From assembly GCA_963931925.1 (NCBI GenBank), contig OZ007576.1, forward strand, positions 12,661,082 to 12,725,081: a stretch of DNA of 64,000 nucleotides, in the 5' to 3' direction. A program made the translations under genes and the position numbers. Within the stretch, counting starts at the first letter, position 1, and each line of letters starts with the position of its first letter. Shown here piece after piece: positions 1 through 12,195 of this stretch. This DNA comes from Onchidella celtica. Its lineage: Eukaryota; Mollusca; Gastropoda; Systellommatophora; Onchidiidae. Below the pieces are notes generated by a model, which did no database searches, was not told the DNA's origin, and was given only the letters and a program-made list of their open reading frames with translations.

Positions 1-491
1 CTAGAGCCCTAGGCTAGATCTGTCTGGCCTGCAATATCGTGCAATACATGTAGCCTATGGAGATCTAGATCTAGCTCTCCTGCGACGAAAATAACAGGCT
101 TAGTTTTATCACATTATTCAATTAAGATGTAAAATGATGATTACCTGAGACAAAGTGCTCGGCACAAACAAAGTGGTGCGGGTTCCGAGTTTGGGAGTCA
201 ATTCCCTTTCTGTTCTCTGCCTTCAACCAAAGACGACGTCGACGTTCTGTTAATTCTTTCACTTCCTTTCCCTCCTTAACACGGACGATAGAGAATCTGA
301 ACATCTTACAGCCACCCTTCCCACCCTTGTTGCCGCAACCAACAACGATGCATTTCGCTATCATTGTAACTGTTTTAATATCCAAGTGGAATTCGTCACG
401 CCTCGCACTCACTTGAATCAACTCCACTGGCCAAACAACATGGCGGAAAACCAAAAAGAAACCACTCTGTGACGTCATGCGCATTCTACCT
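1..491 (-). mobile_element. ISL2EU-like DNA transposon, 5' part with THAP exon
   Basis: The right edge carries the terminal motif ATGCGCATTCTACCT followed by AT. This is the same terminus seen at 11382 and 59911, so this is the 5' end of a minus-strand member of that family. The other end lies beyond the window or is lost. Unlike the short relatives, this copy keeps the whole first coding exon with its splice donor. The family call rests on AT target duplications at other copies plus a THAP domain, a combination known for ISL2EU transposons (knowledge plus inference). Confidence 0.6.
145..364 (-). CDS. THAP zinc-finger exon of a transposase (first coding exon, partial)
   Basis: This is the first coding exon of a transposase-like protein and encodes a near-complete THAP DNA-binding domain of 73 residues. 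The C2CH zinc ligands are visible: Cys5, Cys10, then Cys67 and His70 in the run FVCAEHFVSG. The typical motifs FRFS near residue 22 and RRRLWLKA near 42 are present. The exon ends in a good donor (CAG|GTAATC) directly after the HFVS motif, where many THAP genes are spliced. I chose Met at 364 because it starts four residues before the first zinc ligand; the frame stays open upstream to 484. The downstream catalytic exons are outside the window. It could be a domesticated host THAP gene, but it sits at the TIR of a repeated element, so a transposon origin is more likely. Confidence 0.7.
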
Positions 492-500
492 ATAGATCTA

Positions 501-794
501 GACCCTTTTCATTTCCGCCTTACGGTTGTTTGCGGGGAGTCGCACTTCTTTGAAAAGCACCGTGTAGGGCAAAAAACTCCACTTGCCTTAGTGATGGCAT
601 CTGAATATGTGCACAGTCTAAGCAAAGATGCATTTTTATGCCAGAACCAGCATGTAACGGGTTTGTACAGTTGGGTGCCCAATAAGAGGATGGCATCGTT
701 CGACCGTTGTCCACCGCTTCCGCCCTACAAGTGGGGCACGCCGCCATTTTGTTTGCAAATCACGTGATATGGTGGACGGTAAATGAAAAGGGTC
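501..794 (-). mobile_element. Short TIR element with a degenerate THAP start (second family)
   Basis: Ends are inverted copies: GACCCTTTTCATTT on the left and AAATGAAAAGGGTC on the right. On the minus strand an ORF begins at 696 with MPSSYWAPNCTN, followed by a SGIKMH motif. This resembles the N-terminus of a THAP domain (C-x-P-x-C-T-N type) but lacks the first cysteine (Trp in its place). It then reads into unrelated sequence. It looks like a non-autonomous deletion derivative that kept only the start of a transposase gene. No clear TSD is visible. Confidence 0.5.
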
Positions 795-811
795 CATACA
801 GAACTAAATAA

Positions 812-3205
812 TACTGTAGAAAATCCTATCAAGGAAAGGGTACAGGCCATAGATAGACAAAGAAAGAAGACTGCCAGAAGACAAAATGGTCAGGAAATGA
901 CTCGTGAGTAAAGAACGTGTGAGAAAGAATATTGAAATAGAAGAAAACGAAGGAGAATAAGCAGAACAGTCACGTGGACAATAATAATTATTACACCCAT
1001 TTTAAATTTTGCAGGAACAATAACAAATACCAACTTAAAGATTAACAATATCAATAGTATTAGTGTTCGAGCAGTTTGCACAGGGGGGGGGGGGTGGTCG
1101 GGACAGAAGACATAATATTTGACATTGTGTAAGAAACGAATTAAGAGCGTATGGTTGCAAAGATAAGGATAAGTACAACTGGATGTGGGGAGTGACAGTG
1201 GCTCAAAAAAAAAAAACAGAGAGAGAGAAAACGAGACTGGAAGCAATCGGTGGTATTAGGATGGCCTTATCTTGACCTGTCACATTTTTTAATATAAGGC
1301 GAGCCGACGCCATGGAACATTGTATGATACGTGACTATGATATAAAAAATACAAAAAGCGTACAGAAAGGGGGCATAGTACGCCAACAAAGGCTAGCTAT
1401 TACCTATTCGGAAGACGCATCACATTTCCCGGATTGCGTGCCTTGGTTTGGGCTGTAACCGTGCACGTATTTAGTTTTGTCGCAGCAACTGAAATATTTC
1501 AAGTATGAAAGGGGGGATCAGTTTGATAAATGTTTAATCTTAAACTTTGAAATGAACGGCACACGTGCTTTACAATGTACTGTCACAATTGTGACACAAA
1601 ATACACTTTCCTGCAAATAGCTGAGCCGAGTGAAGAGTTCAGTTCTCTCTGCAGAGGGCATGTACAGCAAACATTCCAACTGTGTTAAAAGTTTACTGGG
1701 AAATTGAATACACAGTTCACTGTCATGTTCTTCCTCATTTTATCTTGAAAATACAGTTTCTGTTGTGAACCCACAGTGCACCCTCTCCTATCTGAGACAG
1801 GCTAAGATCTTCAACTTCATTTAATAACTTTCATACTCGTTTACAAAACTTTTTCCAGATCTATACAAAACAAGTCCTTTAGAATTTTACCACCGTGTTA
1901 AATTATATGAATGTATTTAGTTCTATGTTAAACTTGACAGCTCTGAATACGAAATATGAATAAAGAAAGTGTGCCCAAATAGACCGTGAAGGGCGCAAAA
2001 TGGCCGTTATCGTGCCAACACTCCGTAAAATCCAAAGTCAAACTAAAACACAGGGTGTGCTCCCAAAAATTGACTTTTTATTTTTGGACCTGAAATAATA
2101 ACATCATTGTGAATAAGCGATTTGTTCGGTCCGTTTTCATAAAATTAACCACATCAAATAATACCACCCAATTGTACTTTGTGCACACTGATGTAAGTCA
2201 TGTTTCAGACAGCGCAGTACAAGGAACTCTTGAAATAGTACAATGTAAGTGGCATTACTTATGAAATATAACAGGCATTCTTCGAAAGCGCCTGCTTATA
2301 ATGCATCGTTTTTTTTGTTTTTTATTTTAGAATGATCATTTTCTTGAAATGTTTTTGTTGGATTTACTTCAAATTTTGCAAGCGCCTATATTTCACACGA
2401 ACCCTACTGGATCTGATTTGACTACAGGTCATTTACGGCGAGATCCACAATAAATAATAAAGCAAAAAACGCTTATCGATACTGTAAGAATGCGTGCTTT
2501 GTTGATCCAAAGGTTCATTTACGGTGGGCCGTATGATACATTTATCTATGATGCCTATATTGCATTCTGCTAAGTAGTGTAAAATGTTTTTTAAAAAAGG
2601 TTATATTTCATAAAATTGTTAGGTACGGTCTGGAAGAAGACAGAACTTTGAATCCACAATCTGTCATTCAACACTTCCATTTAAGTCTTAGCGTCTTGTC
2701 CGTGTTGACAATGTCTTTCTGCTGGAAGGGCCGAGGGGCACTATGTTGGCATGTGCTTCCAGCATCAGTCGCAATTAATCCGATCCTGGGTTTAGTGTGA
2801 AATATGAGACCATGCAAAACTTGAAAGAAATACAACAGAAATTCTTGAAGAAACTAGATGCTGAACCAGCGTATTCTAAAGTATAGACAATGGCTCCATT
2901 ACAATCATTTAATGGTTACCACTAGACCAGCAGTTCTAAAGTAACAATCGGTTGGTCTGTCTCACTTTCAGTCCAACAGCTGGGTGATGTCAGTATTACT
3001 TCTTCGACTGATTACAGGTGTCCAGTCTGGCATATTTGCCATTGTTCTATTCATATAATTGTTTTCCGAATGTTTCCGTGTCTCCCCCTCCCCTCACCCC
3101 CCCCCCCGTCGCTTTGTTTTGCCCCTTGGCTTCTTCACAGGTGTGAGACCACACTCAGGTCATAATTCTGGCTGGTCTCCTGTGTACTTTTTTCACTTCA
3201 GTATA
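812..3205. other. Non-coding stretch, no gene recognised
   Basis: I see no coding potential beyond short chance frames, no RNA gene and no clear TIR pair. It contains a G tract near 1081-1094 and a C tract near 3098-3107, with AT-rich unique-looking DNA. Confidence 0.5.
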
Positions 3206-4232
3206 GATAAGATAGATAAGATAAGATAAGATGAGATGAGATGAGATGAGATGAGATGAGATGAGGTAAGATAAGATAAGATAAATTTTATTCGTCCTTG
3301 TACAAGGAAATTTGTTTTGATCATTGACTACACTAGTAAATGTACCCGTTCTTCGAACGATGAGTGGCAAACTGAGCACAATAACTTTCAAGCAGGCCAC
3401 GCTCAAAGGAAATGGCATATTCGATACTGTGTATCGGTTTTGCTACCCCCCAGTAAAGAGGTTGCGGAATCGCCATCCATAACAATCATAACATACATCA
3501 CGGTATCCCTGCAGCTCGACAGGATAAAAAAAACAGTAGGCCTAGGCCAAAGAGATAGAATAGTAAACTACCGGCCTAGGCCTAGATATACCAAAATTGT
3601 GAGTGTCTCGCTTTAAAGGCCATGAAATGCTTAGACGCAAAGTGACAGCCTTCGATACTGAGTATCGAATGCTACACCCATACGCAACACTCTAACAATC
3701 ATAAAAACTACACCAGGAATTTAGTCCGGGTTTAAACGCTAAGGCGTTTCACAGTTTTCAAAAAAATATAAGACGTGATCAAATGCAAAAACTAAGCCAG
3801 CCATGGAACTTGGTAGTATCAAAAACGGTAGTATGCAAACTTTCAAGTGTCTAGCTTGAATGGCCATGAAATGCATAAGCGTCACAGACAGTTTACCCCC
3901 TGCTCTCATTATTATAAGATGTACATAACGATACAGTTGCAAAAACAGAAATTATGATATATAGCGCGCACACACACATATATACATACACACTAATAAA
4001 TAAACAAAATTAACAGTGCACACAATATGCTTCCGTTACTAAAACACACTGACCTGACACGCAGGACACAATTCAACTGCACACAGATTACGATCAAGAT
4101 GACAACATTGTAACATCCTAGTCGATGATGGAATAAACGATTTAAAGTAGCGCTCAGTTTTAGTTTTCTTTGACAACAGCCTTAAACTTCTTACAGATCT
4201 TATGTATTCTTTGTTCAGGGGATGTTGCTCCC
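3206..4232 (-). mobile_element. 5'-truncated CR1/Rex1-like retrotransposon tail
   Basis: Read on the minus strand this matches the 3' end of the element at 53-56 kb. It has the last RT-ORF residues (HPLNKEYIRSVRSLR onward), then a shared 3' UTR, the motif TTCCTTGTACAAGGACG, AATAAA and a TTATC-type tail. Here the tail has partly drifted to GATGA units at 3226-3265. The copy is 5'-truncated at about 4232, which is typical for target-primed insertion. It is interrupted by a 589-bp insertion in its 3' UTR. Confidence 0.9.
3333..3921. mobile_element. 589-bp insertion inside the retrotransposon tail
   Basis: This block is absent from the otherwise collinear 3' UTR at about 56140. It is flanked by the 4-bp repeat TACA on both sides, consistent with a target duplication. 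Inside are two or three diverged units about 210-245 bp apart, marked by GGCCATGAAATGC (near 3618 and 3861) and by short palindromes of the form TTCGATACTGTGTATCG. I see no terminal inverted repeats and no ORF, and the family is unknown to me. Confidence 0.55.
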
Positions 4233-4259
4233 CTTGCATTTTGGTGGCTGAACAGTAAA

Positions 4260-5640
4260 TTCAAAACCACAGGCCGTAAAATATTGAAGTGCGCCACGCA
4301 TCACCGATTTTCCCGAAAGCTGACAGATGAGTTTCTATGAAATTTTGCATATTGTGCTTTTACTTTGGCATGGGCGTTATGGAAATTATTGTTTACTCAA
4401 AGAAATTTCATGGATATGGAGACATTTCTTTCTTTAACTTCTTTAATTATCATGTTATGGACAAATCCAAGGTATGCTAGGGTTTACAGCACTCAAATGC
4501 GGGGTAAATGAATATGAAAATTATACGTCGGTTTTATCAAGTTATTTTTAAGAGAGTAAGTAAAAAATATAGCAAGTGGTCCCCAAGTTTCTTAACCATA
4601 TATTTCTTAACAACAAGGAACTATCTAGGCAAGTGAAGTGATTCTACTGAATGGCGTGGGGGGGGGGGGGGGAACAGGAGGTTGGAAAGGGAGGGGGGGG
4701 GTTTATGAATTCAGGAGACTGAAGTTTATATTGTCACTTCACAGAGATTGACAAACCTATTTTATACCGTTTTGTGGCCAGGAGGCTGGACACCTCATGA
4801 ATATTTATGAGTTCGTATTAACTTGGGAAGGGTGGACAAAGAAAACACAAACGGAAGAAAAATCGTCCCGGCTAACCTTATCTAATGAATCTAATCAGTC
4901 TAGCCCAGTCTCTCTTGTACCGGCCTGTGGTGTTTATTTAAGTTCCACGTAATCTTTTAAAAATGACTGTAAAACTGATAAATCTGATTTTGTTTGTTTG
5001 CTGTATGTGAGGAGCTCAGCTGGAAGCAGGGAGACTGTATTTGACGCCTGGTCTATTTAGTGCAATTTTCTAGCTCAGCACTAGTGGAGTATTACAGTCA
5101 TGCCCAAATGCACGGAACAACCTTTTCTCATAATTGTTCGTCCCGCGCCAACGGATCGCAAACAATTTTTGCACAAACTAAGTTGTCATCTCAGGCCGTA
5201 ATTGGAACATATTTTTTCATTAATTTTCCTCCATAGTCAAGTTGTTTTGTTTGTTTGTTGTTGTTTTTTTTTTTATTAAAATATAGATCTGTATTTATCA
5301 TCCAACATTACAACATGTCCTTAATTAATAATAGTGACTTAGAAAATACTGGGATTTCCCAAACCAAACAAAACAAAAAGGGGGGGGGGGGGTGGGGGGT
5401 GGGGGGTGGAGGGGGGTGGGGGGGCTAGACAAGATGGCATCACTGTGTCAAAGAAAAGGACGCCTTTTTTTTTAGTGCGGCGCGGCGTGGGTGTTATAAC
5501 CTCTTTGATAAACATATTGGAAGAATATCATCTCCTGAAATAAAGATTAGACGTTGATCTAAAATTCAAATGTGTTGCGAGGAGGCGGGGGGAGGGAGGG
5601 GGGGGGTGAGGGTTGGGGAGGGGGGTGGGGTGGGAGAGAT
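4260..5640. other. Non-coding stretch with G tracts
   Basis: No gene recognised. It holds long homopurine G tracts near 4662-4700, 5382-5430 and 5585-5630, each with runs of six or more G, and otherwise AT-rich DNA. Confidence 0.5.
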
Positions 5641-5676
5641 AAATCTCACCTTTTTTTGTTTTGTTTTGGTTTGATT

Positions 5677-5679
<3 letters not shown>

Positions 5680-5716
<37 letters not shown>
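5680..5716. repeat. (TTG)n microsatellite
   Basis: About twelve consecutive TTG triplets. The valine-rich and threonine-rich frames across it are artefacts of the repeat. Confidence 0.95.
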
Positions 5717-5718
<2 letters not shown>

Positions 5719-5879
5719 CAGGAGAGCGAAGTTGGCCCTCAACCCCTACTCTTTTCTTCCTTATTCTTGGGTGTGCCCGCAACTTGCACGTATTTTGTAT
5801 GTTCATTGAACTTCGTCTGTGTAATTTAGCTATTGCCACTTATAGGATTAAATGCCGTTTTCTCAAAAATCTTGTTTTA

Positions 5880-6016
5880 GGGGGGTCACTGACTTCAATT
5901 TACCAGAAATTGTCTTGTCTTTTATTATGTACAGAACTCAAAATGTCATGTTGCCGACTTATCGTGGGCTTTCTCATGCACAAATAATAAGCTATAATAA
6001 AGTTCTGTCTGTCTAG
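5880..6016 (+). mobile_element. Possible 3' tail of a non-LTR retroelement
   Basis: Ends in TATAATAAAGTTCTGTCTGTCT. This is a poly(A)-signal-like motif followed by a short tandem (TCTG), a layout common at 3' ends of CR1/L2-type elements. No coding remnant is visible, so this is weak. Confidence 0.25.
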
Positions 6017-6777
6017 TTTTTTTCTCCACTCCTCCAGATGAACCGATAATTACGGCGCTTATAAAGTAGGCTTACCTACTTGTTTCAAATCTGGGATTAG
6101 AGAGATTGGGGTCAAGATTTATTCCGCCACAACGGTGATCGATTAATCGCTCGAAGGCACCAGACTACTGAGCCAGTCAAAGAGTGGTCAGCGATCTGAA
6201 GTGACCCTCAGTGGAAATTGGCAGCTTCAGCTTCTGTGGCAATGCCCCGCGATGAACTATATGAGCGGTGACACTCGCAAACCGTGTATGCCCAAATTCC
6301 ATTGTTTCGAGAAAATCGGAAAAAAAAAATACTTTGCTTCTCAAATGCATATCTTGATAGTGTTTGGGTGTCTCGAACCCTGCTGGATGACCAAACATTT
6401 TGTTACATAATTATGTGGAAATTCGTGGCAAGACTTAAACGCTTTCCGTATACTTCGTTTGACACTGACACGCGGTTTGAGGTACTACTTGAGATGCACG
6501 GTTTGCATAGGCTGGTGAAGCCCAGACACACGCAGTTTGATGGAGCATCTCTAACATTAATTGTCCTTATTCCCCATACATCTACAACAAAAATTTATTG
6601 CAATAATAGGCAAAGCCCCCTGTTATAACTTCACTGAATGACTATGTACACGTCAAAGAATAGAAATACTACCAGAAGCGACACAAGTCAGGAATGTGTC
6701 ATCAATTTTGACTACCCTGTGCCATTTTGGATGAGATCGATTATTCGTAACTAGTTCTGCGCGCAACGATGTTTAAT

Positions 6778-6965
6778 GTAACACCAGAGAGTATGTATTT
6801 AGAAAGAGGTCTCACTTCCACCAAAATGGTTAAGTTAGGTCACGGCGGTAACGAGAATTGAAAGAGACTGTCTTCGCCAAAGACAGTGTGCATATCTGTT
6901 TATGTGGTTTGTTCATATTTTTGGGCTGATTGAAACTAATAGGATCCGTTTATAAGCTCTTACTT
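6778..6965 (+). repeat. Dispersed repeat family F, copy 1
   Basis: Shares a collinear core with the block at 10441: ACCAGAGAGTATGT, then TCTCACTTCC, a GGTAACAAGAATT-like stretch, GTGGTTTGTT and GATTGAAACT. No ORF. The type of element is not known. Confidence 0.6.
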
Positions 6966-7674
6966 CCCGTGGAAATGTACAAACTGGTATTGTTTACCGC
7001 CGATCAAGCCAAATGATGTTGCATTTCATCCAGAATGGCGGCGTGCATACTTCCTGTAGTCACGAAAAGTGTGTTTTTTCGCTTCTGATAATTCCCTATT
7101 CTCTGGTACAAGTAGTCTGTCTCTGTCTCTTACTTCTTGCACTGGACCCTCACTCGTTATGGTGCCTGGCCGGGTTTACTATGTTCTGAGCTTTAGAGAC
7201 CGGGCAAACTCGAAAATGTATTATACTATTAATAAGTAAATGCAGGTAAAAGATCAAAGGGATCATTACTTAGAGAAACTAACAGAATGTATTCGGACTC
7301 TAAAGGTCCACGCATTTGCCCACATACTTCAAGCTGAAGGAAAACACGATACTAAAATTAAATTCCAACTCGGTTTATTTTCTCTATCCAGTTTATTAAT
7401 TAGTCTACCTCCCCCCCCCCCCCCCCCCCGTAACAACCAGATTAGATAGTACTTTATTGATTTGAATGAATCCGAAATTTCACACGGGATGGTAAAACAA
7501 ATTTATCGATATGCAAAAGAACATTTTCAACAGACTTCATGCAAACAGTGAATTCAGGGTATTTATCATAATGTAGAACACTAATGTGTCTGAAAACTTA
7601 AGATTAAATAACGCCTGAAATATTGTTTTATTTTTTTACGTTTTTATCATTTTGGAGCTTATTCAAAGCTCTTA

Positions 7675-8005
7675 GTTATATGTACCGGCACACCCCACGG
7701 GTTTTGCTCTAGGAGCGCCTACGTACAGGTACTAAAACCATCCATGTCCTCAACCCTAAATCTTATCGAATCTCTGACCCCCCCCCCCCCCACCCCAACC
7801 CCCACCCTTTCAGCCCCGCCCCCCCCCCCAAAAAAAAACAGGAGGAAAACAAAAAGAAAATCTGAAAGAATAATTAATCATGATTAAGTAAGGCTATTGC
7901 CAAGGAGCATTTCGGGAGGAGTTCTCTAGCTCTGGAGTCACAAAAAGGGCTTTAAAATACGTACACCTAGCGCAAAAAACCTTGAATGACATACGTACTT
8001 ATAAC
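7675..8005 (+). mobile_element. MITE-B copy 1
   Basis: One of four copies of a ~310-330 bp TIR family. Terminal motif GTTATATGTAC on the left and GTACTTATAAC on the right. Internal landmarks shared by all copies are a CCCTAAATCTTATCGAATC motif, then an A-rich block with AACAGGAGGAAAACAAAAAG, then GGAGTTCTCTAGCTCT. This copy carries long C tracts at 7779-7830. It has no coding capacity. Confidence 0.75.
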
Positions 8006-8334
8006 ATCATTCAAAAAGTTTATCATGCGTCACGACAGTTTGCCAGGTGTCAGGTCAATCAATTGAATACAATTTACCACGTATCTTTGTATTCTGGGGA
8101 AAACTGGGGGCTTACATCTGAACCCACAGTTGCGCAGATACCAGTAATTCGTGTTTACCAATGATGTATGTATTGGATTTTTGCAGAGTAAACCAGGTCT
8201 TTCATGAACTCCCAAAAAAAGAAGAGTACTGAAAGAATCTTGAAGCCTTATCGCTGACCCAGTCATCGCGCGCCATCTATCTATCAAGTAACGTGTTTAC
8301 TCCCCCATTCATGCCAGGGTAATAGATCGTCCCT

Positions 8335-8580
8335 TTAGAACGATAAGGTTCTATCTCTGCTATTTGGCTGGACTGATTTACACCTACACACTACTTCTAC
8401 GGGCCTTCTCCACTGCGTGTCAAAGTATCAAGCAGATTCGGTGTGTAATTCGTAATTCCGTATTATTAACCCCAAAAAAAATCTTTGCTCTAAAGGCTAT
8501 GATCACATGAAACTTCAATCCTCGATTTCTCAAAAGTTGACGGAAGGGAGTTATTTTTTGTCATTCTTAGAAGACGAGAT
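8335..8580 (+). repeat. Dispersed repeat family C, copy 1
   Basis: Shares with 25305 and 43712 the collinear motifs GGTTCTATCTC, CACACTACTTCTAC, GTCAAAGTATCAAGCAG, TTTGCTCTAAAGGC, GAAACTTCAATC and GATTTCTCAAAAGTTGA. Non-coding. Confidence 0.8.
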
Positions 8581-8793
8581 GACCGCTCTGAAAACATTAT
8601 AAGGCTACATCGTACTTCTTGATCACTCTTCCCTCTTTAGCTCCCAGAAAGTTGTGAGAAAATAACTATGTCTACTGTATCTCAGCTGGTAAAGAATGGA
8701 CATTTCAAAACACATCAATAACTTGATTAAATTCATTTGGAATACCAAATAAAGTTCCCGGCATTATCCGGGATAGACCTGTGAACACACCGT

Positions 8794-8899
<106 letters not shown>

Positions 8900-9884
8900 T
8901 TGGTCTACAAAGCTTTCCACATGCTGCAGTCTTACTAAAGATTTCATGAGCACCAGAGTACTATGCATTCATTTCTGGTAGGGAAATTACGTGCACCGAA
9001 CTGAACGCGTTTCCGGTGTAGTGAGCTTACTACAAGAAGCCAAAACAAAAATCATTGCATTTTACATTTTTACAACTTTTTATTTAAGATACCTGAACTT
9101 GAACCAACACAATCTGCCGATACAAAGCTATTGGACAGGATTAGCTGACCCTTGAGAAAATTAATTTCATAATTGCCGAAACTGTCATTTAGGCTGTAGC
9201 GTCGAGCAAAAATAAAAGGGCCAAAATTGCACCACAATGAATTACTACTGACACTATTTTTTTTATATAATAACATTTCTCAGCTTCTTCAATAACAGAT
9301 CATATTCTAAGGACCCAGACCCATAAACTGAAAGGGGGGGGGAGGGGGGGTAAAAAAAATCATAAGGAGAATTGTTGCACAGAGTTAAAACACAGTTGGT
9401 AGTCGTCGTAAAACATTTAATCTATCTAAAACATCTTTTCAAAACTGACAAAATCAAACTTAAGAGAAAAACCAGTAGCAACGCACCAATGATGCAGTCA
9501 GTGCCCCTGTTATTTTCTTTATAAGCACTTAGAAGGCCATGCCACCCACAGTCACAGATGAAATCTTCAAGGCAATACAATACAGCAGGCATTATTGTTG
9601 GAAGACAAAATTTTAATTCAGTAAAGCCAGATGCTCTAGCATGACAATGCCTGCATTGAGTATAATGTACATTCATACTCTATTTGACATTCATTCTAAC
9701 GTGTTCATACCTTGTTCTCGCCCATTAAAATTATCATGCAGATCTTTTTTCAATCATCAAATTGCATCCTTATATCCCCATACAGCCTCCCTCCTCCCCC
9801 CCCCACCACAAACACACACCCCTGGCCTTCTCCTCAACCCTTCTAACTATTTTCTTTCTTGACACAAACATTGGTCGACATTGG

Positions 9885-10128
9885 CAGAAATCTATCAGCC
9901 ACTGACAGATCGATCCAACTGTCACTGACAGACACATCTATCAGTTACTGACAGACACATCTACCACTCACTGACAGACACATCTACCACTCACTGACAG
10001 ACACATCTACCACTCACTGACAGACACATCTACCAGTCACTGACAGAGTGGACAGATCTACCAGTCACTGACATACAGATCTACCAGTCATGACAGATAT
10101 CTACCAGTCACTGACCTACACTTACACA
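9885..10128. repeat. 23-bp minisatellite
   Basis: Tandem units of the form ACAGACACATCTACCACTCACTG. The central copies are almost identical and the edge copies are diverged or shortened. Confidence 0.85.
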
Positions 10129-10440
10129 AATACCCTGAGCTCACGACATTGTACAATAAGGCTCACTGGGCGTCCAGGCGGATAATGAAATTTCCTCCCT
10201 ACCTGTCCACGCATTCTTGGTTTCTGATGAGGTTTTCAAAGAAAACAAACGTCGTATTGGACCCCCCGAGGTCAGATATTCCGGTGGCAAAGGGTTAAGC
10301 CTACTCGACCTCGCCAGTGTAAATATCAAAACAATCGTGTTGGTACATTTATATGGATTAGATCAGATGTTTCCAACCTGGCGTGGTTTCAGGGGGATAA
10401 ATGTCCCTTACCCAGGGGTTAAATTTGCCGTTTCAGGATT

Positions 10441-10584
10441 TGTACCAGAGAGTATGTTTTTACAGAGAAATCTCACTTCCGTCAGATCACGAAACTAGGT
10501 CGCGGGGGTAACAAGAATTAACTGTGGTTTGTTAATATTTTTTGGGGTTGATTGAAACTGTCAGAGCCATTTGTAAGCTTTCAT
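10441..10584 (+). repeat. Dispersed repeat family F, copy 2
   Basis: Collinear with the block at 6778. It is broken at its 3' side by the start of a MITE-A, whose terminal CCGAGACACAGAA begins right after this block. Confidence 0.6.
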
Positions 10585-10598
10585 CCGAGACACAGAAT

Positions 10599-11000
10599 AG
10601 GCCCATTGCGAATGACGCCACAGAGTGTTTTTGTTTTGTACTTCCGACACCTAACATGGCGGGTGGATCAGCTGACAAGTGTAACTTCGAGACATGTCTA
10701 TGCGGTTAAAATGCCTGCTGTTATGTCAGGGGTGGAAAGGATGGATCCAAGCTGGACAGATTCCCTACCATCCCTGTAAACAAAGGAAAGGAAGTAAAAG
10801 AATTGACAGAACTTCTCCCACGTGAACACACGTGTCATTGTTTACTGCAGTGAACTTTTTTTTTAGCTCGCCGCCGATTGGTTCGCGACGCCTGAAGTGC
10901 TCGCAGTGCAAATCAGCTAAGGAATCAAAATCAATGCTACCATCGCCATGGTTATGCGTCGATCCTGACAACTAAAATGGCCGATATCCGCAATGGGCCT
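10599..11000 (+). mobile_element. ISL2EU-like THAP element (402 bp) in MITE-A
   Basis: TIRs are AGGCCCATTGCG and CGCAATGGGCCT, flanked by AT on both sides. The undisturbed MITE-A sequence CAGAATACCGAG shows the duplicated AT directly. The left half holds a start-codon region and a THAP remnant with the shared run AGGGGTGGAAAGGATGGATC; the zinc-ligand part is damaged (ATGCCTGCTG then a deletion). The right half is non-coding, with GCCGATTGGTTCGCGACG. It is a non-autonomous internal-deletion derivative. Confidence 0.75.
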
Positions 11001-11032
11001 ATACCGAGACAAACCATTCCTTCTTTCACTAT

Positions 11033-11382
11033 AGGTAGAATGCGCATGACGTCACAGAGTTTTTGTTTTGTACTTCCGCCAAACAAGATGGCCGGTGGAT
11101 CAGCTGAGGAGTGTAACTTCGAGATGTGTCTAAGGGGTTAAAATGCCTGAATGTTGCATTGCAGTTGACTGTTATGACAGGGGTGGAAAGGATGGATCCA
11201 AGCTGGTCCGATTCCCTACCATCCGTGTAAACAAGAGGAAGGAAGTGAAAGAATTGACCGAACGTCTCCCATGTGCGTATACACACGTGTCATTGTTTAT
11301 AGTAGTGAACTCGTCGGCGATTGGTTCGCGACGGCTTAAGTGAGTCTGGACAGACAAGGTGGTGGATATGCGCATTCTACCT
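11033..11382 (+). mobile_element. ISL2EU-like THAP element (350 bp), second in same MITE-A
   Basis: TIRs AGGTAGAATGCGCAT and ATGCGCATTCTACCT, flanked by AT on both sides. At 11143 an ORF begins MPECCIAVDCYDRGG, then KLVRFPTIRV and KEVKELTERL. This is the N-terminal half of a THAP domain with Cys5 and Cys10, but the second C2CH half is missing because the sequence jumps to the 3' region. It lies only 32 bp from the preceding element, the spacer being MITE-A sequence. Confidence 0.75.
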
Positions 11383-11904
11383 ATATGTCCACAAATTGTG
11401 CCCGTATGAGTACAGTGAGCGCTACTCTTTTTTGTTCAATTCCCATTTTAAGGGGACCAAAATAGGAAATTTTAAAGAAGTGTTTAGAACATTGTTATTT
11501 TAAATCAAATATTAATAATAATAGTAACTGCACATACATTGGAGGACTTCCGAATGCGTTCCATAGCTCGACAAGTGCATAGGCATTGTCAGATGGATAT
11601 GTAACGACATGAGGGTCTAGTCAGTTTGCATCATCGAGGCTGTAGGCCGATGTTCGTCTTGGCAGTAGTCAGATTGACATATCAGGGAAAGCCGCCGGGG
11701 TAGCTATGTACTGTTTTCATTCGGGCTATGGAACGCATTCGGAAGTCCTTCCTTTTTTTTTTTTTTTTATATTTCACGTATTAATTTATGGAAAACAAAT
11801 GATGAACAGATATCGATATACCAGAACCAGAAACAATCAAACAGTGTCAATGAGAGCGCACCACTTGATGAGACTTGGGTCTTATGCATAATAATATGCT
11901 ATTT

Positions 11905-12195
<291 letters not shown>

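Larger units (their letters stand above)
10585..11465 (+). mobile_element. MITE-A copy 1, split by two THAP elements
   Basis: The pieces CCGAGACACAGAAT, ACCGAGACAAACCATTCC and ATGTCCACAAATTGTGCC read continuously as the left part of MITE-A once two insertions are removed. The right half of the MITE and its right TIR are not recognisable after TTTGTTCAATT at about 11440, so the copy is truncated or hit by something else. It has no coding capacity of its own. Confidence 0.75.

Noticed and set aside
890-1246. 118-codon hydrophobic minus frame
   Set aside because: Phe/Leu/Ile-rich reading of AT-rich DNA and poly-A/poly-G tracts; no supporting features.
8670-8700. tRNA-like A-box (TATCTCAGCTGGTAAAG)
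   Set aside because: No matching B-box or cloverleaf downstream.
9422-9676. 84-codon minus frame with a hydrophobic C-terminus
   Set aside because: Could suggest a small membrane protein, but there is no homology I recognise, no splice or start context, and composition is like background.
9885-10128. CRISPR-like array
   Set aside because: Units are directly tandem with no unique spacers, and the genome is eukaryotic; it is a minisatellite.
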